Part shown: positions 1-10,130 of the stretch, in pieces
Numbering within the stretch: the stretch's first letter is position 1
Layout of the letters: each line of letters starts with the position of its first letter
NCBI GenBank assembly: GCA_030295235.1
Contig: AP026131.1
Location: 310,001-374,000, forward strand
Length of the DNA stretch: 64,000 nucleotides
Reading direction: 5' to 3'
Source: Fistulifera solaris
Lineage: Eukaryota; Bacillariophyta; Bacillariophyceae; Naviculales; Stauroneidaceae
Made by a program: the position numbers and the translations under genes
The notes under the pieces: generated by a model
Told to the model about the DNA's origin: nothing
What the model saw: only the letters and a program-made list of their open reading frames with translations
Databases searched by the model: none

Positions 1-1
1 A

Positions 2-2166
2 GGAGGAGGAACAAATGCACACGTCGGAAATTCTCACTGGAGGATGCTGGTAGCTGCAAACAAGGAATTGTATGTTTCGCTACCGAAAAAGCAGAAGATG
101 CTGTTGAGCAAGTCGATTGTGAACGCGGTGCGCAGTCAAAATCCACCGGGACGATTTTTGCAAAAGACAATAAAACGAACCTCTGGTACGATGTGGGCGA
201 TCAACGTGCGCAAGAAAAAACATCACAGGCATTGCGGGAGGGTGCACCGGTGATTCGATCGAAGAATAACAAGGAAAGCGGGTCAGATGATGACGACGAT
301 GGCGACGAACATTCGGTATCTCCGGAGAAAAGCCAGGCATTAACAGATGAAAAGAGTCCAAGAGTAGCACGCGTGCACTCCGGGAATATACCCGTTACTT
401 CTCCTGTTGTTCCGGTTCAGCAATACTCAACACAAACGATGCCTTCTGGACCGCCTGTTTACATGAATCCAGCAAGCAACATGGGAATGATGTACAGTCC
501 GCAACCGCCGCAGTATCCGTTCCCTTCTCCACACCCGATAAATCCACTTCCACCGCATGGTGCCCCGCCTGTCTATGCGCCCAATCACACGGTGGGTCCG
601 TATCCTCCTATCATCTTGAATCCACATGGTATGCCGCACGGAATGGTCGCTATACCAGCTCCCGTCCCAGCTCAAGGACCGGTTCCGGATCGAAACCGGA
701 AACAGAAAAGTCCGGCGAAGAAGAAAACAGACAAGGACGGTGACAGCGGTGATGACAAAGAAGTGGAAGCGAAAAAAGTCATCGAAAGCCAATTCACCGC
801 AGCAAGAGTCGCATCCTCCTCCGTCACATCCGCCGCCTCAGCCGAGTCGATCGAGTCACAGCAATAACGGAACCGTTGAGCCAATTTCTTACGTTCGAAC
901 AGACCCGCGATATCCACAACAAAAACCGTACCAACACACTCAGGCACAGAACGTTTATTATGAAGGAGAGCAATCAATACCTATGCCTCCATCACTATTG
1001 GAAGATCAAGTCGGTTGTAGTTTCGGTTCCCTTGCCATGTCCGAGGTAGAGCATGCTCGCTTATTGGATGGATCCGTTTCGGCGTACAATCAAGGAGGAA
1101 TGCCGCAGCAGCATTACAATGGGGCACAAAATCACTACACTCAGATACAACAACAACAATACTATGACAATTATCAATCACCGTACCCGGGTCAAGTGCA
1201 TCAGTACCGGCAAGATTCGTATTCATCTCAACCTCCGCCACGGCCACCTCGACAACAACAGCAGCAACAGCAGGAGATGCCGTCTCAATCTTTAATGCGC
1301 AACGACTACAGGAATGGTAGCGAGAGCAGTGACCTGGCTCCGCTACCAGTAGACGGTGGCTTGGATGGTGGTGTTGGCTTTTCGTTCGGATCCATTATGA
1401 GTTTAGAGGGACCGAAATTGGATGGCGGTGTTGGGCTATCGTTTGGATCTGCCATGTCGTATTCTATGCGAGGAGATATTGCGCCACCGGATGGGGGCTT
1501 GGAAGCCATTGGAACCAGTTTTGGTAGCATGTCATTGATGGAAAGCAGAACACAGCCAGTGGATGGAGGCTTAGACGGAGTTGGGACCAGTTTTGGATCA
1601 TTTACGTTGTCACAAGACAGAGACAAGTTGGTCGAAATACCCCCGCCAGTGCCGGCTGAAGATGAAGCTCTCTGTGCCCAGCCGCCGTCGTTCCGTCAGC
1701 ATAAGTCAAAAGGCAGCTTGCTCGAATGCAGTGATACTGATTCCGACGACGAAGCGTCAGGGAGCGCTAGAAGTGCTCGAAAATCTGCGGACTGGCAGAA
1801 ATTGCAAGACACGTGGGCAGCCCAAAAAATGCCCCCTGCCTCTCATATACCTCCAAATTTCGGTCCAGGGAGCTCGTCACAGAAACAAAACTACTACGAA
1901 GTTCCTCGCCACGTTCCTGCCACCCATTTGGGTCGTGACTTTTCTCAAATGTCAGCGATCAGCGTCGGCGATTTCAACGAGAACGATCATTATCAGGTCA
2001 TGCCCACAGCAGGCTATTCGAACGGAGATAACTCTTATCCGAGCGGTAGCCCGCAGAATGACATGAATGCGATGCCCCACCTCCACCGGCTGTGCGAAAG
2101 CATGACGATGATGATCTTTGGAGAAGCGAAGGGGATCAGTATCAACAATCATTTGGCGGTTTATAA
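2..2166 (+). CDS. DUF6824-domain protein with DGG/SFGS repeats (5' partial, three frameshifts)
   Basis: The window opens inside the gene: GGGTNAHVGN and the following 80 or so residues, including NPPGRFLQK, WYDVGD and KTSQALREGAP, match DUF6824, a domain abundant in diatoms with no established function. After it come a Pro-rich and Gln-rich low-complexity region and, at about 1005-1610, five spaced repeats ending in SFGS, four of them preceded by DGG. The frame changes three times: an A-run at 162-165 (one base short), an A-run at 772-777 (one base extra) and a C-run at 2075-2078 (one base short). With these allowed for, the protein ends with an acidic and Gln/Phe/Gly tail and a stop at 2164-2166; the uncorrected frame runs to 2203. 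The corrected length is a multiple of three. The role is unknown; a DNA- or chromatin-related function has no direct support here. Confidence 0.75.
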
Positions 2167-3141
2167 CGGTTCGAAGGGATGGCTTCTGAAGTGTCGACCT
2201 TAGTATGTATTTCATTATTAGTCACCCATTTTAGAATGTTCTATTTGCAACGGACTAACTAGAGAGAGAGCGCGAGCTTGACACTAAGATGTCTGTCCCT
2301 TAACCAGAACCCTAGAGAAATGATGGTACCGGTAATTTTCCTCCCTCCGAATGTTCCTCCAAGGTTCCTCCATAGCCTAGAAAGTAGATTACTTTTTTAC
2401 AACGGACATGAACGGAAAGTATATTTTCTATGTACTCATTCAAGCGGTATTCGGAACATGTATCGAATTTGAATTGTTACTTGTAATTAGACAGTTTACT
2501 GTGCAATAAACTGTAGTCACGTCTAGAGGAGCGCCGGATTGTGGAATGAACTCTCAGTTTATAATTACTGGAGTACTGTACAGCTGTTTGCTTGGGGTCA
2601 CTGACCCACGTCGGTGTGGTACACTTTCTACACTCACTAGAAAATATCGCGTCTTTGCGGCAAAAACTTTTCATGATATTTTTTCATTCTAAATTATATC
2701 AATGAAAAACGATAATTATATGGTTAAATAAAACAAATTAAGAGGAAAAATATAAGTCATTATCGATTTCGACAAAGCAGTTTCCGCGGGCTTGTGTAGA
2801 AAAAAATGTCAGAGGTTCGTCAAAAAGCCAAGTCAGGCACGATAATTACCAATATCATTCCTCTTGAAAATTTGAATTTAGTCATATAAATATCGTGCCT
2901 GATCTCGTTTTGCACAAAAAGATATTTAACATGGGATTTTTATACGATAAATTACACGGTAATGGAAATTAAATTTTTGGCGCTGTGTAGAATTTGTACC
3001 GGGCTACATGAGAATAGTGCCGCTATGCAACCAGCTGTACAAGTTACAAAAGTATTGCACTTTGCACTAAACTCTCCCAAAACGAATGTCGTGCAAGAGA
3101 GTTAATCATGACGTTGGCTTCATAACTTTTACGATGAAGGG
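2167..3141. other. Intergenic, AT-rich, one 11-bp inverted repeat
   Basis: No coding region with family similarity is seen. An 11-bp perfect inverted repeat (tcaggcacgat at 2833-2843, atcgtgcctga at 2892-2902) could form a hairpin with a 48-base loop. The stretch holds the 3' end of the DUF6824 gene and the promoter of the next gene. Confidence 0.5.
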
Positions 3142-5025
3142 ATGCTTTCCCTCAACAAAAGGCCCATTTCACACAGTATCGTTACTTTGTTAATGATACT
3201 ATTTGGTTATAGTCGGCGTTGTTGGTCGTTCGTAAGACCTTTCTGTCAACAACAGCACGTTCGTTTCCTTTCACAGCAAGTCAACCCAACTCTTGAATGG
3301 AAAGGCGCAGCACACTCTACTTCTGGTTTCGTATCGCATGTTCTGGTCGAAGAAAAAGGCTCTACGTCTTTCGAGCAAGTATCTCAAGTGTTAACTGAAC
3401 GAAAAAATGCCAATGATACGGTCACCGATTTGAATGCACTTGAATTAATGAGGCTCGGTGCTGTGTGGTTCTTGCCCTTCGATGCTCCACGTGATCCAGC
3501 GAAGGGAATCAAACCAGTGCGCCTTTTTGAGGACCGTGAGCTCCAACCCGGGGATTATTTAAGAGTCCACCATAATCCGAGGAGATTTCCCGCTGTCCAA
3601 AAGTATGATTGGTCGGCATTCAAATCGGATGTTTCATCGGATAAACCAGGAATTATCGTCGCCCGGAATACTACCATGGGGTGGATGGTTATTGATAAAC
3701 CGCCAAACGTTCCAGTTCACATGACAGTGGACAACAGCCGCGAGAATGTAGCGTCCTGTTTAGAGGAAGTCCTATGCTCCTATGTGACGACGCCCCAACG
3801 GCTCGATCAGAATACGTCGGGATTGTTGGTGGTGTCCACTTCGAAAGTTTTTGCAAATTATTACGCCGATCTTTTGCGACACAAAACAGCGCTACAGCTA
3901 GAACTGAATCAAACGCAGGATACCGAGCATTCTCGTGATTATATTCATAAGAAATATCGGTGTCTAGTTTGTTTACGAGAAGACGATAGCAGATCCATTT
4001 TAGAAGCTGCGCGTGAACTCCAACAGCTCCGTGGTTCCATCGTACGTCATTATTTGGAACCTTCAATTCGTGCACCCAAGCATTTTGTAGCACAGACAAC
4101 CGATTCCACGTGGTTGGAATGCTTACTCCGCATTACTGGAACCAGTGATGTGTATGCCCTCGTCGGTCATGGACAGGAACTGGCCAATAATCTGTGGAGT
4201 TGTCCCGCCGAAGACCGACCTCCGTCATGTCAAGCAGTCATTGAGTTGGAAATCGAGTTGCTAACAGGGCGGACACATCAAGTGCGTGGTCAGTTGTCAG
4301 CCATGGGGTTTCCGATCGTTGGTGATACGCAGTATGGCGGTGCCATTCCGAAAAACGCACCGTTGCGTTCCGATATTGTTGATTACCAAGCTTCAGCCCA
4401 ATTAGCTTTACAGTGCTGCGCTCTCGAGTTCGCAGACCCAGATATTGTCGAAAAGAGTGACGGTACAGAAAGTATGAGGCGATCGCGGCGTTGGAATTCG
4501 TTCTATCTCGACGCGGCATGGTGGACTCCGTTTCTCCGCGCGTATGATTCTAATAAAGAAGCGGACGGCGGAAGTCGAATGGGAGCTACAACAAACCTGA
4601 CAGAAGAGAACAAACTAGAGCAAACAATATCGGTATCACCCGTGCAAACAACAAAACGTCCTCGACCCGAGTTGTTGCCCCCACGTGTTTCACTATCTAA
4701 AGGAGCGAACAAGTATGTTCTCATTCGAGCCACACATCCGCTCACGGACACTGTCGAATGGTTTGTAAAGAGTGCGGCACCGTCCGAAAGTGGCGGTCCC
4801 TACCACGGAAATGTGGCACAAGACTTACGAGAATGGATTGCAGCCGCCGGGTACACGGCCGAAGTCACCGGAGGCGGACGTATTGATTATAATGGCGCAA
4901 AAGCTCTCGTGTACGGATTCAGTTACGGCTTTGGGAAAGGTGATCACGCAAAAGCGGCGGAACTCATTCAAACATTTCAGCCGGATATTGATGCAACGTT
5001 CGACAACACCGATGGTTTGTATTGA
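3142..5025 (+). CDS. RluA-family RNA pseudouridine synthase fused to a Janus/PHPT1-like phosphohistidine phosphatase domain
   Basis: A single uninterrupted frame of 627 residues starts at ATG 3142. Residues about 175-400 carry the RluA signatures: a motif around RLDQNTSGLLVV (about 220-231, with the catalytic Asp in RLD) and GRTHQVRGQLSAMGFPIVGD (about 376-395). Such enzymes isomerise uridine in rRNA, tRNA or mRNA. After a Lys/Arg/Thr-rich linker, residues about 520-625 match the Janus/Ocnus family, of which PHPT1 is the known phosphohistidine phosphatase: KYVLIRA, PYHGNV (the His at about 555 is at the position of the family's catalytic His), GGGRIDY (about 577) and VYGFSYGFGKGDH. The N-terminus is basic and hydrophobic with RCWSF, possibly organellar. 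The fusion is unusual; both halves look complete. The native substrate of either half is unknown. Confidence 0.9.
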   Translation: MLSLNKRPISHSIVTLLMILFGYSRRCWSFVRPFCQQQHVRFLSQQVNPTLEWKGAAHSTSGFVSHVLVEEKGSTSFEQVSQVLTERKNANDTVTDLNALELMRLGAVWFLPFDAPRDPAKGIKPVRLFEDRELQPGDYLRVHHNPRRFPAVQKYDWSAFKSDVSSDKPGIIVARNTTMGWMVIDKPPNVPVHMTVDNSRENVASCLEEVLCSYVTTPQRLDQNTSGLLVVSTSKVFANYYADLLRHKTALQLELNQTQDTEHSRDYIHKKYRCLVCLREDDSRSILEAARELQQLRGSIVRHYLEPSIRAPKHFVAQTTDSTWLECLLRITGTSDVYALVGHGQELANNLWSCPAEDRPPSCQAVIELEIELLTGRTHQVRGQLSAMGFPIVGDTQYGGAIPKNAPLRSDIVDYQASAQLALQCCALEFADPDIVEKSDGTESMRRSRRWNSFYLDAAWWTPFLRAYDSNKEADGGSRMGATTNLTEENKLEQTISVSPVQTTKRPRPELLPPRVSLSKGANKYVLIRATHPLTDTVEWFVKSAAPSESGGPYHGNVAQDLREWIAAAGYTAEVTGGGRIDYNGAKALVYGFSYGFGKGDHAKAAELIQTFQPDIDATFDNTDGLY

Positions 5026-5430
5026 TCTTAAAAATGGGATGATGATTTAATTTTTCTCAGCAATCGGGTCTAGGGGATAGAGCACCACGGATCCGTATCG
5101 AGAACTAAAGGAGGGGATACCAAGGCAGCAAAAGTACCTTTAGGTAGAGGTTTACTCGTCTTGGACTTTAGAGTGGACGCTCAGTTGACGCTAAAGGAGC
5201 ACGACTCACGAGTCCGTCACGAGCGGAGACTCTAGAAGATTATTACTGTGTGACTGTATGTACCATGTGGCGGCAAGATCTCGCACATCCGCGACAAAAA
5301 AGATCGCGCAATAACTACTCTTCGACTTCCCTTCTCGTCGAAAAATCTTTTATTACAAGAATCAAACAAAATTGATTGATATCTTCTGAAAGACAAACAA
5401 AGACTTTCGAGAGATATAAACAAGACGCAA
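5026..5430. other. Intergenic; probably hides the first exon of the gelsolin gene
   Basis: No family-level coding signal is seen. The downstream gelsolin gene has no ATG in its open frame, so an upstream exon or a start-proximal sequence error may lie here. Candidate ATGs at 5258 and 5265 could not be joined convincingly. Confidence 0.4.
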
Positions 5431-6535
5431 GTGAATCAGCGCATTCCGTGGAAAGACTCGAATCTATCTCTGATTGGCAGTAATCTCGATCACAAAATCA
5501 AAGAAGCCGCGGCGGACGACGAGACCCAATGGGAAGGAATCGGTGAAGCGCCCGGTTTGAAGGTGTGGCGAATCGAAAACTTCAAAGTCGTACCATGGGA
5601 TAACCCGGGCAAGTTCTATACCGGGGACTCGTACGTTGTATTGAATACCTATCAGCGAAACAACAAACTGCTTCACGATATTCACATTTGGATCGGAAGT
5701 GAATCTTCGCAAGACGAGTACGGCACCGCTGCTTACAAGATGGTCGAATGCGATGAAGTATTAGGAGGCGGAGCCATTCAGCATCGCGAGACGCAGGGTC
5801 ACGAAAGTTCTTTGTTTCAGAGCTACTTTGATGACAAACTGGAATACTGGACGGGTGGTTCGGCCTCGGGATTTCATCACGTCGAAGCCACCGACGAGGA
5901 ACCTATTCTGTATTGTGTGAAAGGAACTCAAAAGGGTCTCCGCATGACACAATTGCCGCTGAAGAAAGGCTCGTTGAATCACGGTGATTCCTTCATTTTG
6001 TATGCGAGTACGAGCTCCGTCTGGATTTGGCACGGAAAGTCGGCCAATCCCGATGAAAAAAGCCAAGGCGGGCTCTCTTGGAGAAAAGATGTGCACGCAT
6101 GGGACTGCGGTCGTGTTAGACGACGGCGATGACGACGACGCTATTGATTTCTGGAAGTATCTCGGTTCGGGCGAAATTGCGGAAGCGGATGATAAGGATC
6201 AGACGGTGGAGAGCTTCGTCCCTATCCTCTACAGACTCCGACAAGGCGGAGAACCGGAACAAGTATCAAAGGCGGCAGCTCAAGTAAAGATCCGGTTCGG
6301 AAAAGCCGATCCACCCATTGACAAGAATCTGCTAGTAGAGGATGAAATGCTTTTGCTGGATGCTGGATGGGAATTGTTTCTCTGGATGGGAAAAGACGTG
6401 CAGCGAACTGAAAAATTGCAAGCCATGACACAAGCCGAGGCTTTTAGCAAGAAAGATGCCCGAACGATGAATCTGCCGTTGACTCTAGTCAAGTCTGGAT
6501 GGGAAAGTAGCGATTTCATGAGCCATTTCGGGTAA
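5431..6535 (+). CDS. Gelsolin/severin-like actin-binding protein (one frameshift, start unresolved)
   Basis: The protein matches the severin/fragmin/villin core: WKDSNLSLIG at the N-terminus, WRIENF...FYTGDSYVVLN for gelsolin repeat 1, then HGDSFILY...WIWHGK for repeat 2 and LLDAGWELFLWMGKD for repeat 3. Three repeats fit a Ca2+-regulated filament-severing protein of the severin type, acting on cytoplasmic actin. The frame changes in an A-run at 6056-6061 (one base extra); corrected length is 367 residues. The frame stays open upstream to a stop at 5377 but contains no ATG (5431 is GTG), so the true start is probably in an upstream exon ending before the cag at 5437-5439. Family assignment is firm, the 5' end is not. 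Confidence 0.85.
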
Positions 6536-6689
6536 TGTTTATTAGGAAAATGAGCATTGCTTAATTCCATGCATGTTTGAAAGACCCTAAATATTAACAA
6601 AAATTAATTTGAAATGAATTGAACTTCGAATCACAATTCCGTCTTTTCACTCGGACGCTACAGATGCCCTTCACCTACAACCTAGATTG

Positions 6690-8233
6690 GGCACTTTCAT
6701 TCATAAAACAACTTTCCCCCCTTCTCATTCTACACTATAACAAAAGAAATCGAACGACGAGAAGTCACCCAGACAGAATGTCGAACAACATTGTAATATG
6801 TGTGCTATCAAGGCCGAGTTTTTTATTGTTACTGCACGAGGCTGTCGTAAGCGTCTCTTCTACATGCCATCGCGACTCGTCATCCCCACAAAGAACTGAT
6901 CCCGAGCTTGTCGAAATGCTTGTGTGAGCGTCATATCCCCCGGCGCTACACCCGGCGGCAATCCCGGCTGGTGCGACATGTGACCCATATCGTCACTCGC
7001 ACTGGCGTCTTCATCTCGTAACAAAACCGCCGAGGCCAACTTGCGTCCATCCACTTCTAGAATAAGTCCTCCGTCACAGTGTTCATCAATTAACAAGAAG
7101 ACCAATTCCAAGTTATCCAGTACCATGGAACGATCGGTGGATCCTCCCATGAGTTGCGCTAATGCACTGTGCATTCCCTCGCACAAATAAGCCAGCACCA
7201 ATTCCGATTCACTCGGGGAACCCACGTGAACTACTTTCACGTCCGGGCCGTTGCCACCGGTGAAAACAGCCGTACGTCCTTGTACAGTGACTACTTCGGC
7301 AGCATCCGGACGTGCGGAAATCCCGGCAATTTTCTGTTGCAAGGCTTGTTCAAATTGCAAACGCAACGCTTCGACCGTTTGATCACCGCTGGGTTTGCTC
7401 AGAAAGTCGCCGTAATATTTACCCGCGAGGCGATTGCCTTCGTGATCCAAGACAAGAATTTGGCACTTTCATTCATAAAACAACTTTCCCCCCTTCTCAT
7501 TCTACACTATAACAAAAGAAATCGAACGACGAGAAGTCACCCAGACAGAATGTCGAACAACATTGTAATATGTGTGCTATCAAGGCCGAGTTTTTTATTG
7601 TTACTGCACGAGGCTGTCGTAAGCGTCTCTTCTACATGCCATCGCGACTCGTCATCCCCACAAAGAACTGATCCCGAGCTTGTCGAAATGCTTGTGTGAG
7701 CGTCATATCCCCCGGCGCTACACCCGGCGGCAATCCCGGCTGGTGCGACATGTGACCCATATCGTCACTCGCACTGGCGTCTTCATCTCGTAACAAAACC
7801 GCCGAGGCCAACTTGCGTCCATCCACTTCTAGAATAAGTCCTCCGTCACAGTGTTCATCAATTAACAAGAAGACCAATTCCAAGTTATCCAGTACCATGG
7901 AACGATCGGTGGATCCTCCCATGAGTTGCGCTAATGCACTGTGCATTCCCTCGCACAAATAAGCCAGCACCAATTCCGATTCACTCGGGGAACCCACGTG
8001 AACTACTTTCACGTCCGGGCCGTTGCCACCGGTGAAAACAGCCGTACGTCCTTGTACAGTGACTACTTCGGCAGCATCCGGACGTGCGGAAATCCCGGCA
8101 ATTTTCTGTTGCAAGGCTTGTTCAAATTGCAAACGCAACGCTTCGACCGTTTGATCACCGCTGGGTTTGCTCAGAAAGTCGCCGTAATATTTACCCGCGA
8201 GGCGATTGCCTTCGTGATCCAAGACAAGAATTG
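6690..8233. repeat. Head-to-tail tandem duplication, 772-bp unit
   Basis: Positions 6690-7460 recur at 7462-8232 (offset 772) with no difference noticed in a read-through; the encoded proteins are identical. A single base (t, 7461) separates the copies. The unit contains most of the coatomer zeta gene plus its 3' flank. It is either a very recent duplication or an assembly artefact. Confidence 0.9.
6860..7461 (-). pseudogene. 5'-truncated second copy of coatomer zeta
   Basis: This copy encodes the same residues as the full gene upstream of it (on the minus strand), from ILVLDHEGN onward to the same C-terminus, but lacks the first 11 or so codons (MIPPLLPKIDA). Upstream of 7461 the reading frame runs into the 3' flank of the other copy, so it has no native start codon. 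An internal ATG-less frame and loss of the first strand of the longin-like fold argue that it makes no working protein. Confidence 0.8.
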
Positions 8234-8264
8234 CGTCTATTTTTGGGAGCAAAGGTGGAATCAT
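7632..8264 (-). CDS. COPZ: Coatomer subunit zeta
   Basis: A frame of 210 residues begins at ATG 8264 with KIDAILVLDHEGNRLAGKYY, the opening of the longin-like fold of zeta-COP, and continues through ELVLAYLCEG...LVFLLIDEHCDGGLILE, the family core. Zeta-COP pairs with gamma-COP in the F-subcomplex of COPI, which coats Golgi-to-ER vesicles. Length fits the family (about 175-210). The C-terminal tail after residue 170 is Pro/Gly/Met-rich and less conserved. The 3' part is duplicated downstream. Confidence 0.92.
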   Translation of the reverse strand: MIPPLLPKIDAILVLDHEGNRLAGKYYGDFLSKPSGDQTVEALRLQFEQALQQKIAGISARPDAAEVVTVQGRTAVFTGGNGPDVKVVHVGSPSESELVLAYLCEGMHSALAQLMGGSTDRSMVLDNLELVFLLIDEHCDGGLILEVDGRKLASAVLLRDEDASASDDMGHMSHQPGLPPGVAPGDMTLTQAFRQARDQFFVGMTSRDGM

Positions 8265-8582
8265 TGTCGATAATAGTTAAGGCGAGAACGAGTGGAACTA
8301 TAAATACTTCGGTTTATGCGTCGCTTGCTGCAACCATGGTCACGACAACACGACGAGCGCGTTGCCTCTTTGTGAAAAAAAGCAGCAGATGACTTTTTAG
8401 TACCGAACGGTTATGGCGATTGAATGTCCGATCGCGTTTCGGTTTTTTATATGCTTATCCTTAGTGAAGAATAATTGAAGCAAATGAATGAGGCCAACTC
8501 ATCGCAAAACCAATCGCGCAATCAACACTTATTTATTTGGTGCTCATCATACTAAGCATTAAGCAACAAGGGTCCATCTTTC
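8265..8582. promoter_or_regulatory. Divergent promoter region, coatomer zeta / AP endonuclease
   Basis: 318 bp between two divergent starts. No clear element beyond AT-rich stretches is visible. If the AP endonuclease starts at the second ATG (8727), its leader extends to that point. Confidence 0.4.
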
Positions 8583-10090
8583 ATGTACTCTCGCATTATT
8601 TGTCTGCCAAGAAATCTGTTAATCGTGTCGTGGTTTCTGGTCCTTTCACAACGAGCTGTTACCGTTCGTTCCTTTCATTTTTGCCGGCCGTTTTCTACCA
8701 CAATCGGCTGTCCCCTCATCAGTAGCATGGCGCCGGCTCGTTCTTCTCCTCGTCGCAGAACAATCACGTCTGTAAAAGAAGACGAGATTTCTGAAATAGT
8801 AATGAAAGAGTCACCGAAGAAAAAAGTAGCAAAAGTGGTGAAAACGAAAAAGGTAACTGCTAAATCTACAGCTACAACCAAATCACCCAAAGGCTCTACG
8901 GCAAAGACGACACAAGAAGAAACAACGCCAAAGAAACAAAAACTTTCCAAAGGTTCCGATACAGTAGAATCACCCACGAAAAAGGTCAAAGCACCGAAAC
9001 ATCAAGTCGTCACGACTCGAGACCCGATTTCCAAACTATGGAATGAAGATCGCGCACGTGAAAATAACTCGTACAGTACGTCTTTTCGTCGGCATTTGCA
9101 TCACTTCCAAGCTTTCGTCGTCTCATTTTCGTTTGCTCTTTGTAATTGACAGCCTTTAAAATTGCAACTTGGAATGTGGCTGGTTTGCGGGGTCTTCTGA
9201 CCAAAGATCCCGAGGCATTGAAACATTTGTGTCAAAAGCATGATCTCGATGTGTTGTGCTTACAGGAAACCAAGTTACAAGAATCACACGTGACGGATCT
9301 CAAATTAAATCTGACACAGCATCATCCCATTGGGTACGATGTGCACTATTCGTGTTCCAAAGCTCGCAAAGGTTATTCCGGAACGGCAGTTTTTGTAAAA
9401 CGACAGACGACGACCAAACAACAAACAACATTGGATTCTTTCTTTCAACCGAAAACGTCGGAAAAGAAAGAAAAGGAAAGCACAAAGCACGTTCCAGCAA
9501 ATTTTGATCGCTCTTTGTTGTCACCCACCGAGGTTCTATTCGATATGGGCATTGAAAAGCACGACCAAGAAGGACGAATGGTCGTTTTGAAGTTTCCCCT
9601 TTTCACCTTGGTCAATGTATACGTTCCGAATTCGGGTCAAAAGTTAGAGCGTTTGTCGTATCGTACCGAGGAATGGGACGTGGATTTTCTCAAATTTATG
9701 CAGTCACAGTCCAACGTCATGTGGTGTGGGGACTTGAACGTGGCGCACACGAACCTCGAAGTCTGGAATGACGGTGCCAAGCACTTGGCAACACAAGCCG
9801 GTGTCACCGAACAAGAAAGGGCTTCTTTCACACAGCAACTGGAAACTGGATTTATTGACGTGTTTCGTCACCTCCATCCAACTGCGGCGGGACACTACAC
9901 GTACTGGAGTCAGCGTGCGGGGAACCGGGAACCGAATAAAGGCCTGCGCCTAGACTATTTCATTTGCCATCCATCGTTACTGGAAGAGTCCTCGAATATA
10001 ATAGTTCGGGACAGTTACATGGACCCAGAGCAAATGGGATCGGATCATTGTCCAGCTATAGTGGAAATAGAAATCAAAGCTACAACGTAG
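8583..10090 (+). CDS. AP endonuclease, ExoIII/APE1 family (two exons)
   Basis: Exon 1 is 8583-9075, intron 9076-9152 (gtacgt...ttgacag), exon 2 9153-10090; the joined frame reads NNSYTFKIATWNVAGLRGLL. Exon 2 holds the exonuclease/endonuclease/phosphatase fold: CLQETKL, GDLNVAH, LRLDYF and GSDHCP, with the catalytic Glu, Asp, Asn and terminal Asp-His all present. The enzyme cuts DNA 5' to abasic sites in base excision repair. Total 476 residues. Exon 1 encodes a Lys/Ser/Thr-rich tail with several KKxK clusters, likely a nuclear-targeting or DNA-binding extension. The upstream ATG adds 48 residues with a hydrophobic stretch (LLIVSWFLVL) and basic residues, possibly organellar; the second ATG at 8727 gives a nuclear-type protein. 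Confidence 0.92.
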
Positions 10091-10130
10091 ATCGATAAGT
10101 AACTGAAACGCGACCTAAAATAATGTGCTA

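Noticed and set aside
5160-5235. Hammerhead-ribozyme-like cacgagtccgtcacgag stretch
   Set aside because: The conserved ctgatga and gaaa core elements are not present in the right order.
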